DNA of 64,000 nucleotides from Thereva unica (lineage: Eukaryota > Arthropoda > Insecta > Diptera > Therevidae), in NCBI GenBank assembly GCA_949987705.1, contig OX465281.1, positions 86,828,543 to 86,892,542 of the forward strand, in the 5' to 3' direction. Of this stretch, positions 34,145 to 44,980 are shown in pieces; within the stretch, counting starts at the first letter, position 1, and every line of letters starts with the position of its first letter. Under the pieces are notes generated by a model, which saw nothing but the letters and a program-made list of their open reading frames with translations, searched no databases and was not told the DNA's origin. A program made the translations under genes and the position numbers.

Positions 34145-35214
34145 CTATTAGGGTGGGTCAAATATTTTTGTGGTCCATTTCAGCGAAAATCTTAAAATTC
34201 ATAAAATTCTAAGAATTTTTTGCGAAGAAACTATATATTTTGGATGAAGTGTACCCCCCCTACTTTTCAAAATTAGATTTTTACTATATAAGAAGTTTTT
34301 TAAAAACACTTTCAAGTAAACCGCTATAACTTTTGAAATAACTGCAGTAGGATAATGATCTTGGGCTTATTGGATCAGGAATTTTCCCAGGAAAATTCCT
34401 CGATTTGACAGCAAACAAAATTTCCAATAAATCCTTTTCAAAATTTTAATATTAAAAGTTTATATGCAGGTATTATTTAACATTCCATTGTATTTATGAT
34501 TTAAAGAAGATGGTAGAAATGTTAAACTTTGAAATTATCTATTTTTTACGGTTTTCTCAAATTTTAAATCAACTTTTCAACCATATCGAACAGGGATATA
34601 CAATAATTGAACCACACAAAAGTTGTTAGTTTTTTTATGAAGCTTTTGTAAGGCAATAGTTTTTGAAGAAAAAGTCATAGAAAGTGGGTGTTATTTGGAT
34701 AAGTGCCAGTTTTTATCATTTTTTGCAACTGAACATCAAATTATTTCTACTATAATGCAACTGAACATCTGATATACACATTGGTGTAAAATCTGCGAAA
34801 ATTCCTGACGCAACAAGGTCAAGATCAATATCCTACTACAATTATTTTAGAAGTTATAGCGCTTTGTTTAAAAGTGTTATTAAAAAAATAATCATTTAGT
34901 ACAAAATATATTTTTGAAAAATGGTGGGGTAGACCTCAACCAATATATATATATAGCTGGGAAAATTCCTGATCCAATAAGCCCAAGATCATTATCCTAC
35001 TGCAGTTATTTCAAAAGTTATAGCGGTATACTTGAAAGTGTTTTTAAAAAACTTCTTATATAGTAAAAATCTAATTTTGAAAAGTAGGGAGGGTACACTT
35101 CATCCAAAATATACAGTTTCTTCGCGAAAAATTCTTAAAATAACACGAATTTTAAGATTTTCTCTGAAAAGGACCATGATACATTATTTGCGAACAAATT
35201 GACCCACTCTACTG
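34144..35214. mobile_element. Hairpin MITE flanked by (TA)n
   Basis: Starts ACTATTAGGGTGGGTCAAAT and ends with the inverted ATTTGCGAACAAATTGACCCACTC. Long imperfect arms of about 250 bp (34,144-34,400 against 34,960-35,214) share TTTTGGATGAAGTGTACCC, TCTAATTTTGAAAAGTAG-type and GGATAATGATCTTGGGCTTAT blocks. TA repeats border both sides, consistent with TA-specific targeting. There is no coding capacity. A related end (ATTAGGGTGGTCC) occurs at 63,309. Confidence 0.78.
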
Positions 35215-35225
35215 TATATATATAT

Positions 35226-35247
35226 ACTAGCAAAAACCCGCGTGCGT
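35226..35247. repeat. Split end of dispersed repeat (see 60,253)
   Basis: ACTAGCAAAAACCCGCGTGC, the same start as the repeat at 60,253. It is interrupted here by the LINE and appears to resume as CTTGCAACGCCTTT at 43,783. Confidence 0.7.
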
Positions 35248-35379
35248 TTTTTTTTTTTTTTTTGTGGCAAGATGAAGCTTAGGAGTCACCCTTTGTACTA
35301 CTACTCCGTCATGTCTTACAAGTCATGGTGAAGCGTATAGTAGTAAGCTTGATCTGAAGGAAAAATGAGATAGGATAGG

Positions 35380-36200
35380 TTAGGGGTCTGGAGGGTGCAT
35401 GAGTAGATGTCGATGAACCTTGCGTTTGAACTCTGAGATGTTATATGAGCTCGGAAACACCGACTGCGGAAGAGAGTTCCACAATGGAGTTGTTCTATTT
35501 ATAAACGAACTGCTAAAACGTAATGTGCGTGAAGGGGAGGGCTGAAGGGTGAAGGGGTGAGCCGAGTTGGCTAGTCTTGTGTTGCGGGAGAAAGATTGCC
35601 GTGTAGGCAGGAGGTTTTTGATTTCAGTGGAGCAGTCGCTATGAAAATAGCGGTAAAACTTGCTGAGCGCTGCTACATTCCTACGGTGGCTTAAAGGATC
35701 AATGCAAAGGGTGCTATCGCCAATGAGTTTGATGGCGCGGTTTTGCACCTTGTCTAGCCAAGCCAAGGTGGTTTTAGGGGCGCCAGCCCAGATATACGAG
35801 TTGTATTCAAGGCGTGGCCGAATGTAGGACTTGTAGATTGTAGCCAAGGCAGTTGGATGAAGGAGAAACTTGCATCTCTTAAGGAAGCCGAGGCATTGGT
35901 ACGCTTGTTTGGTGACTTGGAGTATGTGATTATTCCATCGCAAATCGTTGGATAGAGTCACGCCGAGGATGTTAAGATATGGATCAGCTGTTATATTATC
36001 TTCACCCACTGAAATGGAGGGAAGGCTGGTGCAGGTTTTAGTGGAGAATAGACAGTACTTGGTTTTGGTTTCATTGAACTCGACACGATTCTTGCGGCCC
36101 CAATCAAGAATGAGTTTAATGTCCGCGTTAAGAGACTCGGACATGAGTTCACGTTCTAAGAGACAAGGTCTGGCACTTGCTTGTCCTGTGTTGTCGGAGG
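35380..36200 (-). pseudogene. LINE ORF2, RT thumb and C-terminal part
   Basis: Continues the RT cut at 41,236. Shows NADIKLILDWGRKNRVEFNE, NILGVTLSNDLRWNNHI (motif E region), LATIYKSYIRPRLEYNSYIW and the C-terminal TPLWNSLPQSVF...FKRKVHRHLL typical of CR1/Jockey-group LINEs. No stop lies inside. The frame would be continuous with the N-terminal half if the nested element were absent. Confidence 0.85.
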
Positions 36201-36943
36201 GGTATGAGCAGTGATGTAAAATACCCAGGTATTTATGAATCAGGGTAAATGTCCAGGGTAAATACCCGGGTAAATACCCAATGTTGATAAATACCTGGGT
36301 ATTTATTAATTTTAAAAAATTCAGTTCGGAGTAAGTTAAACCTTGGGAAATGTTCGTAAACTAATTTTTCTAAGTTCTTACAATATTAGAAAATTATTAA
36401 AATTAATCAGAATAGGAACTTAGCACTTCGGTTGAAAGATAAGGAAATAAAATCAAAGAGGTCTAACCTACACGGTGAAATTCTCTTTATTGATCGTGAA
36501 CAACATTAATTGAGCAATGACAACCTGGGTAAAAATTAATTAAACTTAATTGAAAACGGCAAAAAGCTAGGTTCCACATCTTTTGATGTAAAAAACAAAA
36601 TAAACTGATATCATAAATCAAATACAAAGGCGATAATCTGAAAATGGATGGAAAAGCACTGTCAGTTTGACTTCTGGCTGGCTTCAGCTCAGCAGCGTTG
36701 CCAATCCACATTCTTTCTGGCAGCTGGCATATGTACGTCTATATTCGAGATGCGCCGAATATTCTACCGAATATTCGTATTCGGCGTATTTTTTAAAGTT
36801 CGTATTCGGCCGAATATTCGGTTAGTTTGCCGAATAATTACCGAATATTTAAATAGTATTATTTGAAGAGTTACATATGTAAAAGAGGCTTTATTCTGAA
36901 ACCGTAGATAGGCAGTATTTGTAAATGAAACAAACACTTCTTT

Positions 36944-39900
36944 CTTTCTTCTTTCTTTGTGCCCTTTAATCCCTCATGGGACATAGGGCGGAAACAGTTG
37001 CCCTCCAGCGGACTCTGTTTTGCGCGACAGCTCTCAGCTCTGACCAGGATCTCCCAGTTGTTGCGGCCTCTGCTAGTAGGGTCCTCCTCCACGTTGTTCT
37101 AGGTCTTCCAACTCGACGGGATCCTTGCGGGTTCCAGTCAAGGGCCTGTTTGGCTAGGTTTTCGTTATCGCGTCGCAAGGTGTGGCCAACCCAATTCCAT
37201 TTCCTTCGCCTGATTTGGTCGTCTATCCTTTCTTGGCCGGCACGGCGCCATAGCTCTTCATTTGAAATTCTATCTTGCCAGCGGATTTTTAGGATACGAC
37301 GCAGGCATCTGTTGATGAAGACTTGTAGGCGCCCTGTGATGAATTGGCTTTCCATGTTTCGCAACCGTACAAAAGAACTGCCTTAACGTTGGAGTTGAAC
37401 AGCCGCAATTTGGTGTTAGTTGAGATCTCCGTTGATCTCCATATGTGGAACAGGCATGCATATGCGCCTCGTGCTTTATTTATTCTGGAACTGACGTCTT
37501 CTTCTGCACCGCCATTTTCGGTAATAATGCTACCGAGGTAGCAGAATTTATCTACCAGTTCCACGTCACGGTTATTCAGCGCAGTTCGTTCAAGTGTGTT
37601 TGCATTTATTCGCATTTCTTTGGTTTTGTTCGGATTCAGCCTTAAGCCTGCTAGACTACTTTCTGTTGCCAAATTGTTTAACATGTTTTTTAGCTCCTGA
37701 TGTCTGTGGGCCAGCAAACAGATATCATCCGCGTAGTCGAGGTCCTTAAGGCGATCTAGCAAACCCCATTGTATGCCGCCTGTTCTACTATCTAGAGCGC
37801 CGACAAGAATGTCATTTGTTACTATAAGAAATAGTAATGGCGAAAGTAGACATCCTTGTCGTACTCCTGAATTCACCTCGAAGCTGTCGGATAATTTTCC
37901 ATTATGGAGAACTCTGCATTTGGAATTGTTGTAAAGGGCTTTTATCAATTCTATTATTTTATCAGGCAGTCCACGTCGCCGTAATGCCTGCCATGTAAAG
38001 CTCTTATTAACCGAGTCGAACGCTTTCTCATAATCTACGAAAGCAAGGTAAAGGGGGGATCGGAATTCAGTAGACTGCTCCACTATGATTCTCAAGGTGT
38101 TAATATGGTCTATGCATGAGCGGCCCTTCCTGAATCCGGCCTGCTGCCTTCTAAGCGTTCGGTCTACTGCCTCTCTTATCCTTGATAATATAACGTGGGA
38201 CAGGATTTTACCCACAGTAGATAATAGACAGATGCCTCTCCAGTTGTCGCATATTGTTAGGTCCCCCTTTTTGGGTATTTTGACTATGATACCTTCCGTC
38301 CAATCCTCCGGAAAGGTACAGGTGTTCCATGCTATTTCCAGGATTGGCTGAAGCGCATCTGCTATGAGGCTTGAATCGGCTTTCAACAATTCTGGCGGGA
38401 TGCCATCTTTTCCAGCTGCTTTACCATTGGCCATCGCATGAATTGCGGTTACTATTTCCGTCTTGGATGGGGCCCGGATGTTGATTCTTATCGGCTGTGC
38501 ATTGTTGCTGTTTTCCTGAGGTTCTTGTGCAAGTGAACCATTCAAGGCGGCGAAGAAGTAATCTCTCCATCTTTGGAGTTGCTCCTCGTCGCTGCACAAC
38601 AGCCTTCCATCCTCACTCTTAACGGCATGTTTTTTAGTAGAGTGCTTTCCCGAGAGCTGTTTAGTAATTTGGTACAGCACTTTACTGTTGCCTGTGTTTG
38701 CCGCGTTTTCCGCTTTTTCTGCGAGCTCATTTATCTGCTGCCTTTTATCACGCCGCACACTTCTCTTTACTTCCCGGTGTAATTGGGAATATTCCCCTTC
38801 AAGTTGGTGACGTCTTTCCGGGTCGCTTGTAGAGTTTACGTTATTTTTGAGGGCCCTCCTGCGTTCTATTTTTTGCCAGGTAGTGTCCGAGATCCAATGT
38901 TGCATGTTTCTCTGGACATAACCGACGCTCGTTTCCGCAGCCGTCAATATAGCGCCCTTTGTTCTACTCCACAGCTCTTCAATATTTGTGTCGTCGGAAA
39001 CGGTTTGCTGGTTTAATATTTGCTGCGGGTTTCCAGCAAATTCTCGCTTTTTAGCGGTCTCCTGCAGAAGGTCAACGTTAAACCGTCTACGGTTTATAAC
39101 ATCGCGTTGAACGTTTCTGATTGCAGCGATTCTAAGGCGAATAGTTGCTACTACCAAATGGTGGTCACTTCCAGTGTCCGCTCCCCTGAAGCTCCTGACA
39201 TCCTCCAGAATGGTTCTCCATCTGCGGCTGACGGCCACGTGATCTATCTGATTTCTCGTTCTACCATCGGGTGATACCCAGGTCTCTTTGTGTATCTTCT
39301 TGTGGCAAAAGTAGGTTCCACCTACCATGAGTTGATGGGAACTACAAAAGTCAACGAAAAGCTCACCATTGTTATTGGTAACCTGGCTTAGGCCTTGTTT
39401 TCCAATTGTTTGTTCAAGACCGGTGTTGTCGCGGCCGATTTGTGCGTTTAAGTCACCCATTAATACAATGATGTCTCCCCTTGGAATAGAGCGAAAAACC
39501 TCATTCAGTCGCATATAGAACTCGTCTTTGATGTCATCTTCTGCGTCTTCAGTTGGAGCATAGCATTGGACTACCGTAGTACTTCTTAGTCTGGTATGCA
39601 GGCGCACGGTAATAATCCTCTCAGAAACTGGTGACCAGCTAATGAGGCTGGACCTAGCTTCTTTGGTGAGTATTACGGCAACGCCACTCCTACGGCTTTC
39701 AGTTTCATTTCTCCCAGAATATAAGAAGGACTCACCATTTGGGCAGATATGTTCCCCCGCATCGGGCCATCTGGTCTCGCTAAGTCCCATGATCTTGATT
39801 TTATATCGATTCATCTCGTTGAGGACTTCATCCAGCCGTCCCTCAGCAAGCATTGTTCTCACATTCCATGATCCGATTCGTGTCCTTGTTCGAAAAGCAA

Positions 39901-40220
39901 AGGTCGTCGTCGTGTTGTCCATCCGGTTCCGAGGCATTGTTTGCCGATTCGTAGCAATGGTGATTTTTATGGGAGCGGGTTGCTAACCCTCAGCCCAACC
40001 GACTTAAAGCTCTGTTTTGTGGCGCAGAGAGATCGCCATTCGCCCGTCTCCCGTTAGCTCCTTCCGAAGAAGTACCCCAGAGGGCACCGCGGGGAGGTGG
40101 GATTAGGACTTGCTAACAGGTCTGCTAGGTGTTTGTAGGCAGTGGATCTTCTCGGATTTTAATAGAAGTGACAAATCGGGTGTCACCACCTTCCGAGATC
40201 TTTGTTAGCCGTTCGCCCCC
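36944..40220 (-). mobile_element. RTE-like non-LTR retrotransposon, near full length
   Basis: 3,277 bp on the minus strand, from a GC-rich 5' end near 40,220 to an (AAAG)n tail (TTTC repeats on plus, 36,944-36,962). CACTTCTTT flanks both sides (36935-36943 and 40221-40229), a likely 9-bp target duplication, though the left copy merges with the tail. It is the innermost of four nested elements, hence probably the youngest of the nest. Confidence 0.8.
36966..39937 (-). pseudogene. RTE-like endonuclease-reverse transcriptase, one frameshift
   Basis: Starts MPRNRMDNTTTT. The APE endonuclease (residues about 18-270) has RIGSWNVRTM, LSETRW, VQCYAPTEDA, IVLMGDLNAQIG, QIDHVAVS and GSDHHLV. The RT (about 480-740) has VKIPKKGDLTICDNWRGI, AGFRKGRSCIDH, AFVDYEKAFDSV (motif A), GVRQGCLLSPLLF (motif B) and LDYADDICLLA (intact YADD). 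The frame is open for 882 residues to 37,289. A 4-nt deletion at GCETWK (compare the 29.6-kb copy) shifts frame, and the C-terminal WNPQGSRRVGRPRTTWRR domain continues at 36,966-37,364. Otherwise intact, so very recently active. Confidence 0.88.
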
Positions 40221-41235
40221 CACTTCTTTGTGTAACCATATTTATTCACAAAATCAAAAATTACACAAAATAAAAAAATTGAGAATCCACACACGAGTCG
40301 ACAGAAACGAGACCGATTTGAAACTAGGTTTTCAACTGCATGCGTGCGACTGTTCTTGCCGGTCGGAAGCAATATCAAACTGGTGACAGACAAGCGTACC
40401 TGCGCTGCATTCAACGGTTCTGTGATATGCGGCGAGTTTCTAGCGTCCCGACTTTTAAACATAACGCAAAAGTCTAAGTAACGAGTGTATGTGTGTGCTT
40501 TGCCGAATGCGGCATAAAAAGTGCAAAGTAGACCGCCATTTACGTTGCATGCATTCGAATACACACACTTCTATATTGCCTGTCATCGAATGCAACGTTT
40601 GTACGCTTGAAAATGACACCAGTTTCAGTTGTGTGGTTGCATTTCTACGTGTGAAAGTTTATTCAACAAAATCTTCGTGAGCACAGAACACCGATTAATC
40701 TAAAATCAGTTGCGCTTGTGTTTGGACAAAGGTTTCATTCTGGATGCAACTTGATTTGAGCGTGATAATGGTGAAACCATTTTGAAATTGAGATTGTTAA
40801 TCAGTCGACTCATGTGCGTAGGGCCTTAATGTTTAAGAAATTGTCATTTCCCCATATTCTTGCTTTAGTCCCTTATTTTTTGGCGATAACTACTCTCACG
40901 AGAGAAATTGCAATGAAAGAAAGAACGGCGCATTGAGTGAGTGAGGTTTAGACGAACGCTGCTACTTGCAACACGCTTCTCTGTTCTATATGAACCTGCT
41001 TGAACCGGCATAAGACTGAACCGAATAATTCGGACGAATGTTCGTTTCGGTACATTTTTGACCGAATATTCGTATTCGGTCCAACCCATATTCGGCGCAT
41101 CTCTAATCTTTATTATACTGAAACTACCCTCGTTTTGGGTATTTAAACGACCATCGGGTAAATATCCGGGTAAATACCCAATTTATATTTACCTTCCCAC
41201 TGGGTATTTACCCGGCCCACATCACTGGGTATGAG

Positions 41236-43349
41236 TAACGCAAAGTACCGTCATCGGCAAAACTATGAAGTGGATTGGAGGGGATTGAGAGCAGATCATT
41301 AATGAATATAAGAAAGAGAGTAGGTGAGAGAATCGCCCCTTGGGGAACGCCGGTCGAAATGGAATGAGGGTTGGATTCGACGCCATCCAATACTACCTTG
41401 ATTGAACGGCCAGAAAGAAAGCTCTCAATCCAGTTCCTTAGAACTGAGTCAATACCAATAGCTTGGAGTTTCGACAGCAGAGCGGGATGCCATACTCTGT
41501 CGAAGGCCTTGGAGATATCTAGAGCAACCAAACCAGACTCACCGAAGCCATGGATGCTTTGGTTGATGTGTTCAGTCAGGCACACAAGAAGGTCGCCAGT
41601 AGACCGTTTTGGTCTAAAGCCATACTGCCTGTCGTGAATAATTAGGTTAGATTCTAGATATTTCATCAACCTTCGATTGATTATTGTCTCCATAACTTTG
41701 GAGAGAACAGAAGTTAATGCTATTGGGCGGTAGTTTAAAGGGTCGCTGGCCTCACCTTTTTTGGGAATGGGCTGAACATGAGCTAGTTTCCAAGAGTTCG
41801 GATAAATTCCGGAGAAAAATGACAAGGCAAAAAGTTTGCGCAGAGGTTTAGCCAAGGGTGAGGCACACTTTTTGAGTACCATAGGGGGAATATTATCGGA
41901 GCCAGTGGATTTATTGACGTCGAGTTCTTTGAGACATTTATACACCTCTCGTGTCCTGAAGAAAATTCGGTCCATTGAATGGGCGTTGCGATCGAGGACC
42001 GGTGGTGACGTATCAGCTTGAGGTAATGAAGAATTTGAGGCGAACAGAGATGCCAGTAAATCGGCCTTGGATTTGCTTTCTGTTATCACCTCCTTTCCAT
42101 TAATGAATGGAGGGGTTGAGGAAGAGGTAAAATTCTTCTTGATGGAAGTTACCAAGGACCAGAAGCTTTTGCTGCCTACGTGTGTGTTGAGGATCTTACT
42201 TCTCAATTTGTTGTCAAATGATGCTTTGACCTTCCTGATGATGGAATTACAGGAGTTTCTCGACTTGATATACTCACGCCGAAGTGACTCGTTGGGGGAA
42301 TGTTTGTACGCTCTATAAGCGGCTTCCTTAGCTTGAATTGCGTTCTTACATTCCCCATTGAACCATCTATTTGGCCTAGGCTTTATAGATATGGTAGAAT
42401 GAGGAATGAACAAACACATTCCCGCCCGTATTATTTTAGTAATACAGGAAGCGGCATAGTTCGCACTGGCACTGCGGAAACACAAATTCCAGTCTGTGGC
42501 TTGAAAAAAGCGTATAAGTCCCAACCAGTTGGCTTTCCCATAGTGCCAGACAGTTTTTTTAGGAACTGTGTTGGTTGGAGTAGAAGATGGATATGGGAAA
42601 TTAGCGCTGACTAGATTGTGATCCGAGTTACCAAGGGGCGAGCTAACTTCGACGGAGTATCGAGTTGGATGAGAAGTAAGAAACAGGTCAAGAAGATGGG
42701 CTCCATGACCTTCAACGTCCGGAACTCGCGTTGGACGGTTCACTATTTGGTGCAGATTATTTAGGTCTGCAAAGATCTCGGCGTCTTTGCCAGAAACACT
42801 GGTGCCATTAGAGTAATTTAGCCAATTGACATTGTGAACGTTGAAATCACCCGCAACAATGATTTCACACTCCGGGTGGGAAGATAAAAATCCGGAGATT
42901 TGTTCAGAGATAGCATCGAAGGCTAACGTTGAGGCTTCATTACTGATATTAGGGCTTCTGTATAGAAAACAGAAGAATATGACGTGGTTACGAAGAATAA
43001 TTTTAATCCATAAATGATTAAAATCAGAAGATGTACTATTGTGCACCTTCTGAAACGCCACGTCATTCCTAATATATATGGCGACTCCCCTATGGTCGGA
43101 GAAATTGTGCACTAAGGTATACCCAGCCACCTGAAATCGATCTGAATCGGTGTCAGTGACTTGAGTTTCACTTAGTGCGAATATGGCCGGGGCATGCGTA
43201 TCTAGATAGCACATTACATAATTAAAGTTCGCGAGGAGACCCCTAATATTACAAAAAACAAAGGAAAAATATTTGTTATTGTTTAGGGGCCTTTCCTGCG
43301 CAAGGTCCATGACTTCATTTGTGGCTGACTCAGCCGGCGATGCAACCAT
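41236..43349 (-). pseudogene. LINE ORF2, endonuclease and RT palm
   Basis: Endonuclease: FVFCNIRGLLANF, ALSETQVTD, CFLYRSPN, IIVAGDFNVHNVNWL, LLDLFLTS, LGNSDHNLV. RT: NKSTGSDNIPPMVLKK, AHVQPIPKKGEASDPLNYRP, YGFRPKRSTGDLL, VALDISKAFDRVWH (motif A), STGVPQGAILSPTLFL (motif B), SFADDGTL (motif C intact). The frame is open until the hAT-like insertion at 41,235 adds foreign codons. All catalytic residues are present; the element was killed by insertion and not by decay. Confidence 0.88.
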
Positions 43350-43805
43350 CGGAGCTTATGGGAACGGCCTTGCTGCAGTGTTATGCCTGCTTAAGCAAGA
43401 CGATTCCCATCAGCTGGCCGATATTGCTGCAGCGCCGGCGTTGCCTAGCTGGGGGAGCGGGAGAAGAGGAAACGGGAACTTACTTGCTGTCCGTCAGTAC
43501 GGCGTTGGTGAATTCCGTGTTGGTGACGTTTCCTTCGTTTTTTTCACTTCACTTCGCACAGTTATATTGCACTTTTAATGTTTTTCCGCTTTTTAATGAT
43601 TATATTTTGGTTTTTAATGATTAATAATTATTGAAACTGATTGAAAAGGCCGGGATGTGAATTTAGTTCGAGATTTGCTTTCTATTGTTTGTATTGCGGA
43701 TTTATATTGTGGGTTTAATCTTCACAACGAAGTGGACTTGCGGCAGCACCCGCCCGCACTCTATGCCGGTACAGTCCAGACTCTTGCAACGCCTTTCAAT
43801 GAAAT

Positions 43806-43811
43806 AAGATT
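43806..43811. repeat. Left target duplication of the Polinton
   Basis: AAGATT, identical to 58652-58657. A 6-bp duplication is the family hallmark of Maverick/Polinton integration. Confidence 0.92.
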
Positions 43812-44404
43812 AGTAGTAGAGCTATGTCACTCCGGCGCCACCTCCTAGGTGGCTTAGAACCCGCCTAGGATTTGGGGGGGTCTGAAAGCTCTTTATGTAC
43901 GTGTACGAGGTGTTTTAGGTTTGTGTCTTGGATAAGGTGGCTTAGAGTTGGTGTGTGGAGATGGGTGAAAGCTCTTCATGTACGTGTACGAGGTGTTTTA
44001 GGTTTGTGTCTTGGATAAGGTGGCTTGAAAGCTCTTGGTGTGGGTGTATGAGGTATTTTTTGGTGTGAGTCATGGATAAGGTGGCTTACAGTTGGTGGTT
44101 GGAGATGGGTGAAAGTTCTGGTCTTGGATGTGGTGTAGAACCGGCATGGGATTTGGGGTGTGACTGAAAGCTCTGGATGTAAGTTTGTGTCTTGGGGGGG
44201 TGGCCCAGAGCAGGCATGGGATTTGAAGGTGGTGCAGAAATGGCATGGGATATGGCCCAGAGCTGGCATGGGATTTAGGGATGTGACTTAAGGCTCTGGA
44301 TGTATGTTTGCGTGGCTCAGAACCGGCATGGGGTGGGAAGTTGGTGCGAAATGTGAGCGCCAGCTGTGGGAAGCTAGTTGAATTAAGAATTAAAGAAGCT
44401 CTTG
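43812..44404 (+). repeat. Polinton left terminal inverted repeat
   Basis: Begins AGTAGTAGAGCTATGTCACT and ends near TTAAAGAAGCTCTTGAGG. It contains degenerate tandem copies of a GAAAGCTCT...GGTGGCTT unit of about 60-90 bp. Minor indels distinguish it from the right TIR. An open frame of 97 codons on the minus strand inside it is a by-product of the repeat and not treated as a gene. Confidence 0.93.
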
Positions 44405-44439
44405 AGGGATCTTTTGTAATGATCTTTGATTCAATTATT

Positions 44440-44495
44440 ATGTATATAAATCCTTGAAAGGGGAATGTTAGGTTAGTTTTCTTCCGGTTGCGGTG
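44440..44495 (+). promoter_or_regulatory. TATA-type promoter of left small-gene cluster
   Basis: TATATAAATCC near 44,442-44,452, about 45-55 bp upstream of the first ATG (44,496), immediately inside the TIR. Confidence 0.55.
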
Positions 44496-44675
44496 ATGAA
44501 CAGTTATAAGGATTCTACCAGATTGCTTGAGGAAAAGTGTGATAAAGGAAGCAAAGTAAAAGAATTAAAATATCAGCTGAATTCTCTATCAATTAAATCG
44601 AAGCAATCATCATCATCATCTGAGAGTAAAGATACTTCTTCATCCATAAGATATCAGCGGATAAAGGATAGGTAA
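44496..44675 (+). CDS. Small Ser/Lys-rich Polinton protein
   Basis: 59 residues, MNSYKDSTRLLEEKCDKGSK... with a Ser-rich stretch (about residues 37-52) and a basic end. I do not recognise a domain. It is first in a three-gene plus-strand cluster and ends 2 bp before the next ATG. The upstream GTG at 44,493 is ignored in favour of ATG. It may be a short accessory protein; function unknown. Confidence 0.5.
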   Translation: MNSYKDSTRLLEEKCDKGSKVKELKYQLNSLSIKSKQSSSSSESKDTSSSIRYQRIKDR

Positions 44676-44677
44676 AT

Positions 44678-44980
44678 ATGAGCATCCCAAAATTTCTCGA
44701 AGAATACTCTAGTATTCTGCTGGAGGAGCATAAGGAAAAAATAGAGAAACTCTACAGATATGTCCAAGAATATGAAAATGCTGGAAAAGTTTATTCTATA
44801 CATGGAGCACATTACAAGAACTGCCCATGGTCGAACGATAAAACAACTTGTGGACCAGATACGTGTGGATGCTGTTTTGTGGAGCGGTATAAACAGGCGG
44901 CTCAACGCCTAATAAATTTTTATGTGCGGATCACCAAAAGCAGCTGTAGAGAATGCAGAAAAGAGTTCGATTTACACTAA
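44678..44980 (+). CDS. Small Cys-rich Polinton protein, possible zinc-binder
   Basis: 100 residues. A helical N-terminus (MSIPKFLEEYSSILLEEHKE) is followed by HGAHYKNCPWSNDKTTCGP and DTCGCCFVERY, giving a cluster of one or two His and five Cys (residues about 42-68) that could hold zinc. A later CRECRK pair lies near the C-terminus. No family is recognised. It overlaps the next gene by 28 bp in another frame, so the two may share one transcript. Confidence 0.6.
   Translation: MSIPKFLEEYSSILLEEHKEKIEKLYRYVQEYENAGKVYSIHGAHYKNCPWSNDKTTCGPDTCGCCFVERYKQAAQRLINFYVRITKSSCRECRKEFDLH

Larger units (their letters stand above)
36745..41105. mobile_element. Second hAT-like element nested in the first
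   Basis: Ends TCGAGATGCGCCGAATATT and inverted ...ATATTCGGCGCATCTCTA. The 8-bp flanks GTCTATAT and ATCTTTAT agree at six positions, so the target duplication is plausible but decayed. Subterminal repeats CCGAATATTCGTATTCGG occur at both ends. The interior 40,230-41,030 is non-coding. The RTE-like LINE sits inside it. Confidence 0.7.
36201..41235. mobile_element. hAT-like element nested in LINE (8-bp TSD)
   Basis: The element 36209-41227 starts CAGTGATGTAAAATACCC and ends with the inverted GGGTATTTACCCGGCCCACATCACTG. Exact GGTATGAG duplications lie at 36201-36208 and 41228-41235. The subterminal DNA is filled with palindromic GGGTAAATACCC/CCCGGGTAAATA words, probably transposase sites. Own DNA is only 36,209-36,744 and 41,106-41,227, without a transposase gene. 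The rest is a further nest. Confidence 0.9.
35248..43782 (-). mobile_element. CR1/Jockey-like LINE, interrupted by nested elements
   Basis: Minus-strand LINE. The poly(A) tail appears as T at 35,249-35,263. The 5' end is near 43,782, where the flanking repeat resumes. The ORF2 halves are 41,236-43,349 and 35,380-36,200, separated by a 5-kb hAT-like nest at 36,209-41,227. The upstream 43,350-43,782 is GC-richer and would hold the internal promoter and ORF1/5'UTR remains; no ORF1 is recognised. A fragment of the same family lies at 9,668-9,965. Confidence 0.85.

Noticed and set aside
33949..34212. ORF with (IY)n tract
   Set aside because: It is the translation of the (TA)n microsatellite.
36209..41227. 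Calling the 5-kb hAT-like unit an autonomous transposon
   Set aside because: Its own DNA has no transposase. Its length comes from the second hAT-like element and the RTE-like LINE inside.
43976..44269. Matching 97- and 80-codon ORFs in the two TIRs
   Set aside because: They come from the tandem CTCT/CACC-rich repeat of the TIR, differ by indels, and show no domain. Treated as repeat by-products.
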